DNA of 64,000 nt from Salinimonas marina (GCF_015644725.1 NZ_CP064795.1:866501-930500), one strand, 5' to 3'. Positions 35,699-45,782 are shown, counted from the stretch's first letter. The notes: a model not told the origin generated them from the sequence alone. A program made the numbers and translations.

Positions 35699-37764
35699 AT
35701 GGTTCAGGACAAAACAAAAGCAGAAAACGCTGGCCCTGATACCCGGGTTCGGGTCAATCCAATACCGTTTTACGGCTCGGTGATAGGAATAACCGCCTTT
35801 GCCTTTTGGGCAATATTTTTCACCGAAGCCGCCAGTTCTTATATCGGCCAGGCCCTGGGCTGGATTTCCTCATCATTTAGCTGGTTTTACTTTCTGGCTA
35901 TTTTTGCTTATCTGGTGTTTGTGGTGGTGGTCGCCCTTTCCCCATGGGGCAAGATACGGCTGGGCCAGGAGCATACACGGCCCGAATTTCATGTTCTGAC
36001 CTGGGCTGCCATGTTGTTTGCCGCCGGCATCGGCATTGATTTGCTGTTCTTTTGTATTGTCGAGCCCGTGACGCAATTTCTGGCGCCGCCAGTCGAGATG
36101 GGGGGCGATCCTGAAGCCGCCCGCAATGCGATTAAACTCACGCTGTTTCACTGGGGCTTATCAGGCTGGGGGTGTATACCCTGGTGGGAATGTCGCTGGC
36201 CTTTTTTGCCTACCGCCATGGGCTGCCGTTAGCCATCCGCTCCTCGCTATATCCTCTCTTTGGCCAAAAAATCTATGGCCCAATTGGTCATACCGTCGAT
36301 GTCGCGGCCGTATTAGGGACCGTCTTCGGGCTGGCCACCAGTCTGGGGATCGGACTCATTCAGCTAAATTATGGTTTGAATCATGTTTTCGGGGTGCCGG
36401 AGGGATTGGCCACTCAGGTCGCGCTGGCGGTGGTGGTCATTGTATTTGCGGCTATTTCAGCGGTCACCGGGGTAGAACGAGGCATCCGGCGACTGTCGGA
36501 ATTTAACATGGCCCTGGCGGTATTGCTGATGCTGTTTGTGTTATTCGTCGGCGAAACCCGGTTCTTACTTAATGCCCTGGTGCTTAATATTGGGGACTAT
36601 TTTTCTGACTTTATCAGCATGTCACTGAATACCTATGCGTTTAATCCTCCCACCGACTGGCTGAATGCATGGACGGTCTTTTTCTGGGCCTGGTGGATAG
36701 CCTGGGGTCCGTTTGTAGGACTCTTCCTGGCACGTATTTCACGGGGCCGCACCATTGCCGAATTTGTGGCGGGCACCCTGATTTTACCGCTAACCTTTAT
36801 GATTGTGTGGATGTCGGTAATGGGCAATAGTGCGCTGGATATGGTGATGGCGGGGGCAACGGAATTTGGCGAGCAGGCGATGAACAACCCAGGATCAGCT
36901 ATCTATATGTTTATGGAACGGCTGCCCTGGGCCGGATTTACTACGATTGTAGTGAGCATACTGGCCTTTGTCTTTTTTATTACTTCTGGCGACTCTGGTT
37001 CGCTGGTACTGTCTAACCTGACCTCCATACTTAAAGACCCCTATAGTGACGCACCATCGTGGATGCGCATTATGTGGGCGGCGATCATTGGGTTACTGAC
37101 CATTGCATTGCTACTGGCCGATGGTCTGACGGCCTTACAAAGTGCGGTGGTGGTGACGGGGCTGCCGTTTGCTATTGTGTTGTGTTTGATGATGGTGGGG
37201 CTGTTCAAGGCATTAAGGGTAGAAGGGCTTAAGCAGCAAACCAGCGATCTGAACCTGCCCACGCGTCTGCCCCATGATGACAGCGGTCAAAGCTGGACCC
37301 ACAGATTGCATCGGTTTGTTAGTTTTCCGGACAAAAAACAATGCGATGAATTTTTAAGTGGCGTGGCCTGGCCCGCTATGGAAGAAGTTCAGCAAGCGCT
37401 GGAAGAGCGCAAACTGGAAGTGGATATTTCTGAAGGCAGTGATGACGACGGCGACTTCATGGCGCTGAAGGTCAATTTAGACAATGCTCAGGACTTTTAT
37501 TACGAGCTTCGTCCACGCAAGCATTTGATGCCGGCTTTTGCCACTCGTTCGGCCAAGAGTAGTGGGCATTATTATCGGGTCGAAGCATTATTGTCAGAAG
37601 GTGGGCAAGGCTATGATCTAATGGGCTATTCTAAGCGCCAGGTGATAGATGACATGCTGGACCACTTTGAGCGGCATATGCACTTTTTGCATGCGCAACG
37701 TGTACAGCCTGGTGCCAGCGTGGACTTGTTCCATTCTGATGAACAAACCGATAAGAAGGAGTAA
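35699..37764 (+). pseudogene. Second BetT-like BCCT transporter, one frameshift
   Basis: Two frames together form a 688-residue BCCT carrier. The first runs from the ATG at 35699 (GAGG about ten bases upstream) through IDLLFFCIVEPVTQFLAPP to HWGLSGWG; the second continues VYTLVGMSLAFFAYRHGLP and includes WTVFFWAWWIAWGPFVGLFLARISRGRT. The break is in the G5 run at 36168-36172; one more G joins the frames. The C-terminal tail (DLMGYSKRQVIDDMLDHFERHMHFLH) matches that of the other BCCT gene. In the signature GIGIDLLF replaces GIGLMFW, a real difference in the substrate/ion path. Probably functional if the indel is a sequencing error. Confidence 0.85.
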
Positions 37765-37817
37765 TGGCTTTGGGTTTCAGGCTTCCCTGATTCAGACCTT
37801 GTTGCTACCAGCTACCC

Positions 37818-37854
37818 AGCATCAAAGGCCTTCCGGGCTTTTGATGCTGATTTT
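37818..37854 (+). terminator. Hairpin after the second BCCT gene
   Basis: CAGCATCAAAGGCC and GGGCTTTTGATGCTG pair with one bulge around a TTCC loop, followed by ATTTTATC. A likely terminator about 55 bases past the stop. Confidence 0.65.
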
Positions 37855-38025
37855 ATCCGTCTGACCGTTACCAGGATTAATCGCCGGTAGCCTTGTCGGC
37901 AATCCACATAGAATTTATCCGGGTATTAACTACCACATCATCGCGCTGTGATAAGCATAATCACGCACATTCACCATAATTCGCTTTTATAGCATCGTAC
38001 CTAACACTGTTGGAAAGGAGCCTTT

Positions 38026-39253
38026 ATGTCTAAAGAATACTTAAGTTCGCTGTATCAAACTGCGGTTGATGCGTGTCGCCCCCAGTATTGTTTGCCTGAG
38101 GCGTTCAAACGCTTTTCTCCGGACCAGCGCGTCTGTATTCTGGGCGCCGGTAAAGCGGCGGCAGATATGGCCGCCCAGGCTTATGCATACTTTAAAGACA
38201 ACGCCTATGGAGCAGTGGTGACCCGTTATGGCTATCAAACCACTCAGCCCACAGGTGATATCGAAGTGATGCTGGCCGCGCACCCGGTTCCTGATGAAAA
38301 TAGTCAGCAGGCTGCCCGTCGGCTGTTGGATATTGCCAGTCAGGTACCGGCAGACGAGCAGGTGATTTTCTTAATTTCCGGGGCGGCTCGGCGTTGGCGT
38401 GCTTACCGGCAGGGGATATCACCCTGGAGGAAAAGCTCACCCTGCACCGGTTTTTGCTACGCAGTGGCGCTACGATTGAGCAGATGAATACCGTGCGTAA
38501 ACATGTTTCTGCCTTTAAAGGTGGGCGACTGGCGGCGGCCTGTAATGGTCAGTTGACCACATTGGCCATCTCTGATGTCACCGGTGATGATGCTCAGATT
38601 ATCGCCTCGGGCCCCACCGTAGCTGACCACTCGACGCCGGCTCAGGCGCTGGCCATTTTAAAACAGTATCAGTGGCCGGAGGATAACGCCGTAACCCGTC
38701 ATCTTCAGCAGGCCCGGCCCCTGCCGCAGGTGGAAGGAATATACGAAATAGTGGCCAATGCCCAGCGTTCAATCGATGCAGCGGTAGAGATCGCCCAGGC
38801 CGACGGCTGGAAAACCCAGATCATAAATATTGAAGAAACCGGTGAAGCTAAGGAAGTTGCCCGTCGTCATGCCGAGCTGGCGCTCAAGTATAAGCAGCAG
38901 GGCGAAGCGATATTGTTATTTTCTGGCGGCGAATTGACCGTGACCTTAGGTGAGAGCGATGGGCAGGGCGGCCCCAATCAGGAATATCTGATGAATTTGT
39001 GTCAGGCGCTGGAGGGCGCCACCGGCATCAGTGCTCTTGCGGCCGATACTGACGGGGTAGATGGTAGTAAGGATGTGGCAGGGGCTTTATTGATGCGACC
39101 TCACTGACGCGGGCCCGGCAGCAGAATCTGGATCTGGACGCATTGCTGACAAATCACGACAGCTATCCCTTTTTTGCAACATTAGAAGACCATATTGATG
39201 TGGGGCCTACCCGCACCAATGTGAATGACTTTCGGGTCATTATGATCACATAA
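38026..39253 (+). pseudogene. Glycerate 2-kinase (GckA/TtuD, MOFRL family), two frameshifts
   Basis: Three frames together give a protein of about 409 residues: MSKEYLSSLYQTAV and GAGKAAADMA near the start, then GGGSALACLPAGDITLEEKL, VRKHVSAFKGGRLA and SDVTGDD, and the MOFRL end ALAADTDGVDGSKDVAGAFID to DVGPTRTNVNDFRV. The enzyme makes 2-phosphoglycerate from glycerate. Frame breaks lie at GGGG 38380-38383 and TTT 39086-39088; one extra G and one extra T repair them. As written the first frame stops at 38487 and the second at 39107. A strong ribosome site (GGAAAGGAG) precedes the ATG. Both breaks are homopolymer losses in otherwise intact coding DNA. Confidence 0.85.
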
Positions 39254-39707
39254 GCTGCTGGCCGCACAGGGGCTCAATATGGATTAACAAACTGTGCGGC
39301 GTTGTCACCCCTAAAAAAATTGACACCCTTAGTTTATTCAAAATTATACTTAAGTATTAATACGTTTTGGCTCTTTTACCGCCTCTAAAATATACCTTAA
39401 CGCACAATTACACAGTCTAACAATCAAAAAAATGTAAGCACTTACTTTGGCTTTGTTGCTTTAGGTATGGTGAAAATTGAAATGATTTACGGATTTATTT
39501 CTGGCGGTAGCTGCCACTCTGTGCGTATATTTTTTTAATATCAACCCGGCGCGGTTTTACCGCAATTTTAAAAAATCTCTGTTTTTCACAGAATCAAAAT
39601 GATCTTTTTGTTTGCCTGCACGTCGCAAATCAGGAACACTAATAACCAGATATATGGACTATCCCACAAATAACTAATAATTTTTTATTATTCATAAGGA
39701 TGTGAAG
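39254..39707 (+). promoter_or_regulatory. Long AT-rich leader before the envelope operon
   Basis: The 450 bases contain CCGCACAG/CTGTGCGG (about 39264-39300), an inverted repeat that could end the glycerate kinase transcript, and then a markedly AT-rich stretch with several possible -10 hexamers (such as TATACT near 39347). I see no gene. AAGGATG precedes the lipoprotein start. Confidence 0.45.
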
Positions 39708-41090
39708 ATGAAACGCCTAGCCGCGTCAATAATACCTGCGCTACTACTTACTGGCTGCGTATCCACCTCTGATCTAACCGGCAATAACGCCTCTTCATTT
39801 GCGACCAATCTGGCTCAGAATAACCTAGACGGAGCGCTTCTTGAAGCCCAGAAAGAATCTGGCTTTGATGCTGAAGATAACACCGTAGATGACCAGTTAT
39901 GGGCCATGCAGACAGGCTTGCTGTACCGAATGAAGGGTGATTTTGACGCCAGCACGACATACTTCGATATGATTGAAGATGTTATGTATACCGAAGATAC
40001 CGAAAACCTTTTCGAAAAAGGCGGCGAGCAAATCGGTTCAATACTGACCAATGATACCTTTTTGGATTACGAACAGACTTTGTATGATGCTGTCATGGTG
40101 AATACCTATAAAGCCATTAATTTTGAAGCCATGGGTGATATTGCAAATGCGCGGGTGGAGTGGAACCGTGCTGATGATAGACAACGCCGTGCAGCCGAAT
40201 TCTTTGCTAGCCAGATCAATGAAACAAAAGAAGAACTGGCTAAAAAACAGGAAGAAGAAGAGGCCAGGGATGAAAGTGTTGATAAGTCGTTAAACAGCGC
40301 GAATAAGATTTTGGTTGAACAGGGCGTCGATATGTCGGCCTGGCAAGCATACGATGGCTATATCAATCCCTTTTCAACCTATATGCATGGTTTGTTTTTC
40401 TTGCGTCATGGCGCAGATGGGGCTGACCTGGAAAAAGCCATCGACAGCTTTGAGCGGGTAGTTTCACTGACCGGTTCGCCGGCAGCGCAGCAGTCATTAG
40501 AATATGCGAAAAGCTTACGTACCAACCACATGGCCAAAGAAGACTTTGTCTGGGTCATTATCGAAAACGGGGAAGCCACCCAAAAAGAAGCGTTTGAAAT
40601 CAATCTGCCGCTGTTTCTGGTTTCAAGTAATGTGAACTACACCGGCATCGCCCTGCCCAAACTGAAAGAACGCCCTGATGCGCTGGGGCCGTTTGCGGTA
40701 AACGATATTTCTGCCAGCGCTATCGCGGACATGGACCGAATCATACAGGCTGACTTTAAAGAAAAGTTTCCACTGATTCTGACACGCGAAATTACCCGAG
40801 CCACCATCAAAACCGTAGCGCAAAAGCAGCTTCAGGATAATCATATTCTGCTGGGCTGGGCCGCCGGTATGGCCCAACGTCTTACCACCGAAGCCGACAC
40901 CCGCACCTGGAGCCTGTTACCTAAGAACTTCCAGGCCGTGATGCTTCCCCGGCCTGAAGATGGCCAGCTATTAATTACCGCTGAACGTCTGGCCTCGCCG
41001 GTCAAACTGGACCTGAATACCACGCCTGGCGATGTTGTTTATCTTAAAGCAGTCAACGCTCAGGTTAGCCCGACTTATCACGTCATGTGA
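39708..41090 (+). CDS. COG3014-type outer-envelope lipoprotein
   Basis: The 460-residue protein starts at the ATG at 39708, with AAGGA about nine bases upstream. The N-terminus has a lipoprotein signal with lipobox LLTGC (C17). Residues 30-270 are mostly helical and repeat-like (DGALLEAQKESGF, MKGDFDASTTYFDMIED, AIDSFERVVSL), resembling TPR units; the C-terminal part (DFVWVIIENGEATQKEAF onward) is beta-rich. This combination is that of COG3014, an uncharacterised family found beside LpoB-like and CsgG-like genes in Vibrio and Alteromonas relatives. First of four genes in the unit; probably part of a shared envelope assembly. Confidence 0.85.
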   Translation: MKRLAASIIPALLLTGCVSTSDLTGNNASSFATNLAQNNLDGALLEAQKESGFDAEDNTVDDQLWAMQTGLLYRMKGDFDASTTYFDMIEDVMYTEDTENLFEKGGEQIGSILTNDTFLDYEQTLYDAVMVNTYKAINFEAMGDIANARVEWNRADDRQRRAAEFFASQINETKEELAKKQEEEEARDESVDKSLNSANKILVEQGVDMSAWQAYDGYINPFSTYMHGLFFLRHGADGADLEKAIDSFERVVSLTGSPAAQQSLEYAKSLRTNHMAKEDFVWVIIENGEATQKEAFEINLPLFLVSSNVNYTGIALPKLKERPDALGPFAVNDISASAIADMDRIIQADFKEKFPLILTREITRATIKTVAQKQLQDNHILLGWAAGMAQRLTTEADTRTWSLLPKNFQAVMLPRPEDGQLLITAERLASPVKLDLNTTPGDVVYLKAVNAQVSPTYHVM

Positions 41091-41116
41091 TTTCTTTTTC
41101 CTCAAGGATGTTATTT

Positions 41117-41740
41117 ATGAATACACGTTATTTTACTGCCAAAACTCTGGCTACCACCGCACTTTTGGCGATGCTGGGAGGTTGTCAAAGTACCGAGAAT
41201 GTCGATACGACCAGCGGTGAATATGTGACGGCCGGACTGTCATCCTCTGATTTTCACGGTGCCGCGAACAATGCACTGGAAGATATTACGAATAGTCCTC
41301 TTTTAGTCCATCCGCAGGCCGAAAGCGGCGGTCGCTATATCATGGCCGTGTCAAACATTGTGAATGATACCGCGCAACGAATTGATACTGATCAGCTGAC
41401 CAAAAAAATCCGGGTAGGCTTATTGCAGACGGGTAAGTTTCTGACCACCACGGCAATTGGCTTGAACGGACCTGAAGATCAGATGACCGCTCAGGTCAGA
41501 GAGTTGTCAGGCTCAAAGCTGGTGAATCAGAAAACCGTTAAGAAAAACGGTAGCGTGATTGCCCCTGACTTTAGCCTAAGTGGCAAAATCATCCAACGCA
41601 CAAACCGCTTAGATCGTTCCAGCCAGCTGGTTGATTATTATTTTCAGCTAACGTTGACCGAACTGGAATCAGGCCTGGCCTACTGGGAAGGTGAATATCC
41701 GGTATCTAAAAAGGTCAGTAATGACTCGGTCACCTGGTAA
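41117..41740 (+). CDS. LpoB-like lipoprotein (penicillin-binding-protein activator family)
   Basis: The protein has 207 residues from the ATG at 41117, with AAGGATG upstream. Its lipobox is MLGGC (C23). The core (RYIMAVSNIVNDTAQRIDTDQLTKKIRVGLLQTGKF to YYFQLTLTELESGLAYWEGEYPVSKK) has the LpoB/CsgG-N fold pattern. E. coli LpoB activates PBP1b, but this protein lacks the long Pro-rich linker of LpoB and sits in a different operon, so I do not give it the lpoB name. It lies 26 bases after the first lipoprotein. A hairpin follows that may reduce transcription of the next genes. Confidence 0.85.
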   Translation: MNTRYFTAKTLATTALLAMLGGCQSTENVDTTSGEYVTAGLSSSDFHGAANNALEDITNSPLLVHPQAESGGRYIMAVSNIVNDTAQRIDTDQLTKKIRVGLLQTGKFLTTTAIGLNGPEDQMTAQVRELSGSKLVNQKTVKKNGSVIAPDFSLSGKIIQRTNRLDRSSQLVDYYFQLTLTELESGLAYWEGEYPVSKKVSNDSVTW

Positions 41741-41764
41741 CCCTCTTTAGCACACAACATTCAT

Positions 41765-41795
41765 GGCAGTCATTTAAACGACTGCCTTTCTTTTT
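41765..41795 (+). terminator. Terminator-like hairpin inside the envelope operon
   Basis: GGCAGTC (41765-41771), eight-base loop, GACTGCC (41780-41786), followed by TTTCTTTTT. Only a few bases separate it from the next start, so full termination would leave that gene with almost no room for a promoter; partial read-through is likely. Confidence 0.75.
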
Positions 41796-41801
41796 ATACG
41801 G

Positions 41802-43253
41802 ATGAAAAAGAACATGATTAAAAAAACAACGATGGCAGTGGCCATATCGCTTTTGTTTACGGGGTCGGTCTTGGGCCAGCAACCGGCTGACGACGTGGTC
41901 GAGCAGCCAACCATTACGGCGCCGGAAGAAGCCAGTTTACCCGAAGCCGACCCTGCAGTTGAAGAGGCGCCAGCGCCGGCAGCGACGGTGGCTGAAGTTA
42001 AGCAAAATCAGGGTATCGATGATGCTTATCAGCATGTATCAGAACAGGCGTTGGGTTTTGTAGAACACAAACGCGATAAATACCGTCAACAGGGCAAACA
42101 GGTCTTTATTTATGCCGGTAGTGCGCTGATACCTGTACGCCCGACCCATCCAAACTGGGGCGATGCCCGTGCCATGGCTTACCAGGAAGCATTGCAAAAA
42201 GCCCGCGAAGCATTATTACGTCAGCTGTATCTGGATGTGTCTTCGCAAACGCTTCGTCGTAGTTTTAAAACGAATCAGCTGCCCGAGTTTACTGCCAAAG
42301 AGTTAGAGCAAAGCATGATGGGCGCGGTACTGGACAAGCTGGTAGCCCTGAGTGACGCGGTTATAGACAAAGAGCTGGAAGAGCTGGGTGTCGATCCGGC
42401 TCAATATGCTGCAGCGCCGCCAAGCAAGCGTAAGCAAATGATGCAAAATGCCCTGACCCAGACCATTACTACCCGGGCCCGGGGTAATATTAGTGGCACC
42501 ATGACGATGAAGTCTTTTGAAGCAACCGATAAAAACGGGAATACCGCGGTATCGGTGGTTATTGCTACCTCCAATAAGATGAAAAACATGCTGGCGGATT
42601 TTCATCAAAGTAAAGGACAGATTGCGCCCGTTCCGGCACGGGCAAAGCAACCGGTGCGCCAATTTTTACAGCAAAATAAAGCAGATCTGATGTTTACGGT
42701 CGGCACCAAAATATTGTGGGATGAGCAGGGTTACCCGGTACTGGCCTCGTTTGGTATGGCGGGCAATGAGTGTAATCCCAGCGATTATGAATCCTGTGTA
42801 GATAACCGTGAATTTGCCTTTATTTCAGCGCGCAACAGTGCCCTGGCAAATATTGCAGAAGCCTACAACCTGCAGGGAACAGTAGCGTCAAATGAAACTA
42901 AAGGTAAAGATCGCAGCCGTACTGCAACCACCACTAAAGTGGAAGGCAATCGCACCGAGACTTCTGAAGAGCTGGTTACCAAAATCTTGCGTGAAACCGA
43001 GCAGATGTCGCAGATGACCTCGTCGGTAAAAGGCTTGGTAGGCATTCAGACTGCAATGCAGTGGACCGCTAAGCACCCCGTCACTCAACGCGAAGTAAAT
43101 GGTGTAGTCATGTTATGGCATCCTCAAAGTGAAGCCTCTACACGTACCTTTAAACAAAATAAACCCAAGAAGAAGGCTTCCACTCACACCGCGCCTGAAC
43201 ATTATCAAGCTGGTGGCCATGAAGGTTTAGGGAGTGACGATGAGGATTTTTAA
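41802..43253 (+). CDS. Exported protein, DUF6844-like
   Basis: The protein has up to 483 residues. An ATG at 41802 is used here; a second ATG at 41814 has a better-spaced GGA and may be the real start. A signal peptide (AVAISLLFTGSVLG) is followed by an acidic Pro/Ala-rich stretch (about 28-70) and a large domain including QVFIYAGSALIPVRPTHPNWGDAR and AFISARNSALANIAEAYN. The C-terminus is basic then acidic. I believe this is the family labelled DUF6844, known only from this gene neighbourhood, but I hold that name loosely. It overlaps the CsgG-like start by 14 bases, so co-translation and joint function are likely. Confidence 0.75.
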   Translation: MKKNMIKKTTMAVAISLLFTGSVLGQQPADDVVEQPTITAPEEASLPEADPAVEEAPAPAATVAEVKQNQGIDDAYQHVSEQALGFVEHKRDKYRQQGKQVFIYAGSALIPVRPTHPNWGDARAMAYQEALQKAREALLRQLYLDVSSQTLRRSFKTNQLPEFTAKELEQSMMGAVLDKLVALSDAVIDKELEELGVDPAQYAAAPPSKRKQMMQNALTQTITTRARGNISGTMTMKSFEATDKNGNTAVSVVIATSNKMKNMLADFHQSKGQIAPVPARAKQPVRQFLQQNKADLMFTVGTKILWDEQGYPVLASFGMAGNECNPSDYESCVDNREFAFISARNSALANIAEAYNLQGTVASNETKGKDRSRTATTTKVEGNRTETSEELVTKILRETEQMSQMTSSVKGLVGIQTAMQWTAKHPVTQREVNGVVMLWHPQSEASTRTFKQNKPKKKASTHTAPEHYQAGGHEGLGSDDEDF

Positions 43254-44397
43254 ACTTGCCGGTATTGCGGCACTTTTAGTCAGTTTTAATTGCACCGCCG
43301 CAGCCGGGACCATGAAAGTTGAAGTGCAGGGTTATGGGCAGACTGAACATCAGGCGCTGGAGGATGCTTTGAGTATTGCTGTGGGTCAGTTCCACGGGGT
43401 GGATATTGATCACCAGCAAGCCCGTAAAATGATGCAAGGCCGTCAAAACGGTGAATTAACTACCCTGCAGAATTTGTCTGGCGCAACAGAAGTCAAAGCA
43501 AAAGGCCATGTAAAAAGTTACGCGGTTACCAATATGAGCTGCGAAAACCGTTGTATCGCCTCACTCGATGTTTATTTTGATGTGTATGAGGCTCCTGGCA
43601 ATAACCAGAATCGACGACGGATTGTGGTGGCGCCGTTCGAACAGGACCCTAACAACTCCCTGTCTAAGGCACTGCAACGCACGTTGGTGTCTAGCCGGCG
43701 CTTTGCGGTGCTGGACCGGCAGCACAACGATGAATATGCCCGTGAAGCCGACTTGTTGTTAAGCAAACAGGTTCCGGCGCAGGAGCGCATACGGCTGGGT
43801 CAGGTGCTAGGTTTAGATTATCTGATAGCCGGAAATATCGAGTTCAGTCATTCTGGTTCTGGCGAAGCATCTCACAGTCTGACCGGTGAAGCGGTGGCAG
43901 CGGCACCGACAGGGGTGGCTCACTATCAGATCATTTTGCTGGCCACCCGGCAGATTATGAAAGAAGCCGAAGTTGCGTTATACGGACCAGATGATATGGC
44001 CACAGCTGGCGAATATATCGCCCAGGAAATCGTGGATGCGATCTATCCACTCCAGGTTGTGCACACCGCACCTGATCAAATTACCGTTAACGCGGGGCAG
44101 GGGTTCTTACAGCAAGGAGATGAGTATACGGTGTATCAAAAAGGCAAAAAGCTTCGAGATCCTTATAACAAAGAGTCTTTAGGTTACCTGGAAAAGCCCG
44201 TGGGGCGGGTTGTGATCACCCAGGTAAAGCCCAAATATGCGCTGGCAGCAGTACTGGAAGGTGATGGTATGGCCATGGACAGCAGTATACTTCGTCGCGC
44301 ACAAGCGGATAACGTGCCACAGACCCGGGACATTGAACCGGCCAGTTTGGATATAAGCACCAGTGGTGGTGTGGTTTTACCGCTAATGAAAAACTAG
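43240..44397 (+). CDS. CsgG-like exported protein
   Basis: The 385-residue protein starts at the ATG at 43240 behind GGGAG, overlapping the previous gene. It has a signal peptide (FKLAGIAALLVSFNCTAAAG) without a clear lipobox, an N-terminal domain (TMKVEVQGYGQTEHQALEDALSIAV), and a CsgG/TolB-N-like domain (RRRIVVAPFEQDPNNSLSKALQRTLVSSRRFAVLDRQ to LGLDYLIAGNIEF). The C-terminal third (about 280-345) has a small beta domain. CsgG itself forms the curli export pore, but no curli genes are present, so the role is open. Last gene of the unit; a strong terminator follows. Confidence 0.85.
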   Translation: MRIFKLAGIAALLVSFNCTAAAGTMKVEVQGYGQTEHQALEDALSIAVGQFHGVDIDHQQARKMMQGRQNGELTTLQNLSGATEVKAKGHVKSYAVTNMSCENRCIASLDVYFDVYEAPGNNQNRRRIVVAPFEQDPNNSLSKALQRTLVSSRRFAVLDRQHNDEYAREADLLLSKQVPAQERIRLGQVLGLDYLIAGNIEFSHSGSGEASHSLTGEAVAAAPTGVAHYQIILLATRQIMKEAEVALYGPDDMATAGEYIAQEIVDAIYPLQVVHTAPDQITVNAGQGFLQQGDEYTVYQKGKKLRDPYNKESLGYLEKPVGRVVITQVKPKYALAAVLEGDGMAMDSSILRRAQADNVPQTRDIEPASLDISTSGGVVLPLMKN

Positions 44398-44422
44398 AGC
44401 GCCGCTAAGGCATTAGTCAACA

Positions 44423-44449
44423 GCCCCGGTATTGACCGGGGCTTTTTTG
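44423..44449 (+). terminator. Rho-independent terminator of the envelope operon
   Basis: GCCCCGG, loop TATTGA, CCGGGGC and TTTTTT. It lies between the convergent CsgG-like and AtoE-like genes. Confidence 0.92.
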
Positions 44450-44474
44450 TTGTAGCCTGTGACTATCGCGTTGC

Positions 44475-45782
44475 CTAGGCCAGCCATAACACGCTGGCAA
44501 TAATGGTGCCGGTGATAATCAGCTGTACCAGACAAAAACCCATAATATCCTTGGCTTTGAGACCGGCGATTGCCAACACCGGCAGGGCCCAGAAGGGCTG
44601 AATCAGATTGGTCCAGGCATCTCCCCAGGCCACCGCCATCGCCACTTTTTTCACATCAGCACCAAGCTCAAAAGCAGCCGGCAGAATTACCGGTGCCTGT
44701 ACCGCCCATTGGCCCCCGCCCGAAGGCACAAAAATATTGACTATGCCGGCGCTGATAAAACTATACACCGCCAGCGTATCGGCAGTGGAAAAGCTGATTA
44801 GCCACTGAGACATGGTTTGCGCCAAACCTGATTGCACCATCACCGCCATGATCCCGGCATAAAATGGAAACTGGATCACAATGCCAGCGCCACCCTGAAT
44901 GGCTTGTTGCAGACAATGCAGCAAGCGCTTTGGGGTTCCGTGTAAAATAATGGCAAGAAACAAAAATAAAAAATTCACAATATTCAGATTTAAGCCGCCA
45001 CCAGCCACAAAATACTGAATGAGATAAGCCAGACCGGCAAAACCCACCAACTGCGCAAGTACCGGGCTGTTTTCAAGCTTATCGGCCGGCCGGGTATTGT
45101 CAGACTCGGGCATGGCGGGCTCCTGTAATTTGCTGGCTTCTACGAACACGCTGTCGTTATCCTTTGGCAGCATTAAGCGGTTTACCAACGGGATGACAAT
45201 AAATAAGATAGCCAGTAACAGCAGGTTAAAAACGGAGAAAATGGTGTCGCTGGTAGGAATTACACCAATTTGCTGTTCGGTAAAATGGCCCGGGGTGGCA
45301 ATAGTTAATGGCACCGAACCGGCCAGCCCACCATGCCATACTACAAACCCCGAGTAAGCACTGGCAACCAGTAACCGGTAATCTACTTTTATCTGGCGCG
45401 CCAGCGCCTTTGCAAATAAGGCGCCGACTACCAGCCCGAATCCCCAGTTTATCCAGCTGGCAAACAACGAAACCACGGTGACCAGAATAATAGCCTTGCC
45501 GGGGCTGTGGGCCAGGGCCGCCAGTTTATCGAGCATTCCCTTTACCAGCGGCGTACTGGCCAGCATAAAGCCACTGACCAGAACCAGCAGCATCTGCATC
45601 GAAAAGGATAACAACCCCCAAAAACCTTCACCCCATTGGGTCATTACCATCATCGGGGTTTGCTGCTCTACCAGCATTGCTGCACCAAACACAAGCAGCG
45701 TTAACAATAATACAAAAATATAGGGGTCGGGCAGGTAGCGTTCGACCAGTTTGACAAAAGGTTTGGCGGCAGAATTTAGCAT
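44475..45782 (-). CDS. atoE: Short-chain fatty acid transporter, AtoE-like
   Basis: The 435-residue protein has about twelve membrane segments and the typical AtoE segments LPDPYIFVLLLTLLVF, SWINWGFGLVVGALFA, YSGFVVWHGGLAGSVPL and FVPSGGGQWAVQAPVI. AtoE carriers move short-chain fatty acids (butyrate, acetoacetate) across the inner membrane. No ato catabolic genes are adjacent, so the in vivo substrate is uncertain. The ATG at 45782 places the first helix correctly. The 555 bases upstream (45783-46337) contain no gene I can support. Confidence 0.9.
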   Translation of the reverse strand: MLNSAAKPFVKLVERYLPDPYIFVLLLTLLVFGAAMLVEQQTPMMVMTQWGEGFWGLLSFSMQMLLVLVSGFMLASTPLVKGMLDKLAALAHSPGKAIILVTVVSLFASWINWGFGLVVGALFAKALARQIKVDYRLLVASAYSGFVVWHGGLAGSVPLTIATPGHFTEQQIGVIPTSDTIFSVFNLLLLAILFIVIPLVNRLMLPKDNDSVFVEASKLQEPAMPESDNTRPADKLENSPVLAQLVGFAGLAYLIQYFVAGGGLNLNIVNFLFLFLAIILHGTPKRLLHCLQQAIQGGAGIVIQFPFYAGIMAVMVQSGLAQTMSQWLISFSTADTLAVYSFISAGIVNIFVPSGGGQWAVQAPVILPAAFELGADVKKVAMAVAWGDAWTNLIQPFWALPVLAIAGLKAKDIMGFCLVQLIITGTIIASVLWLA

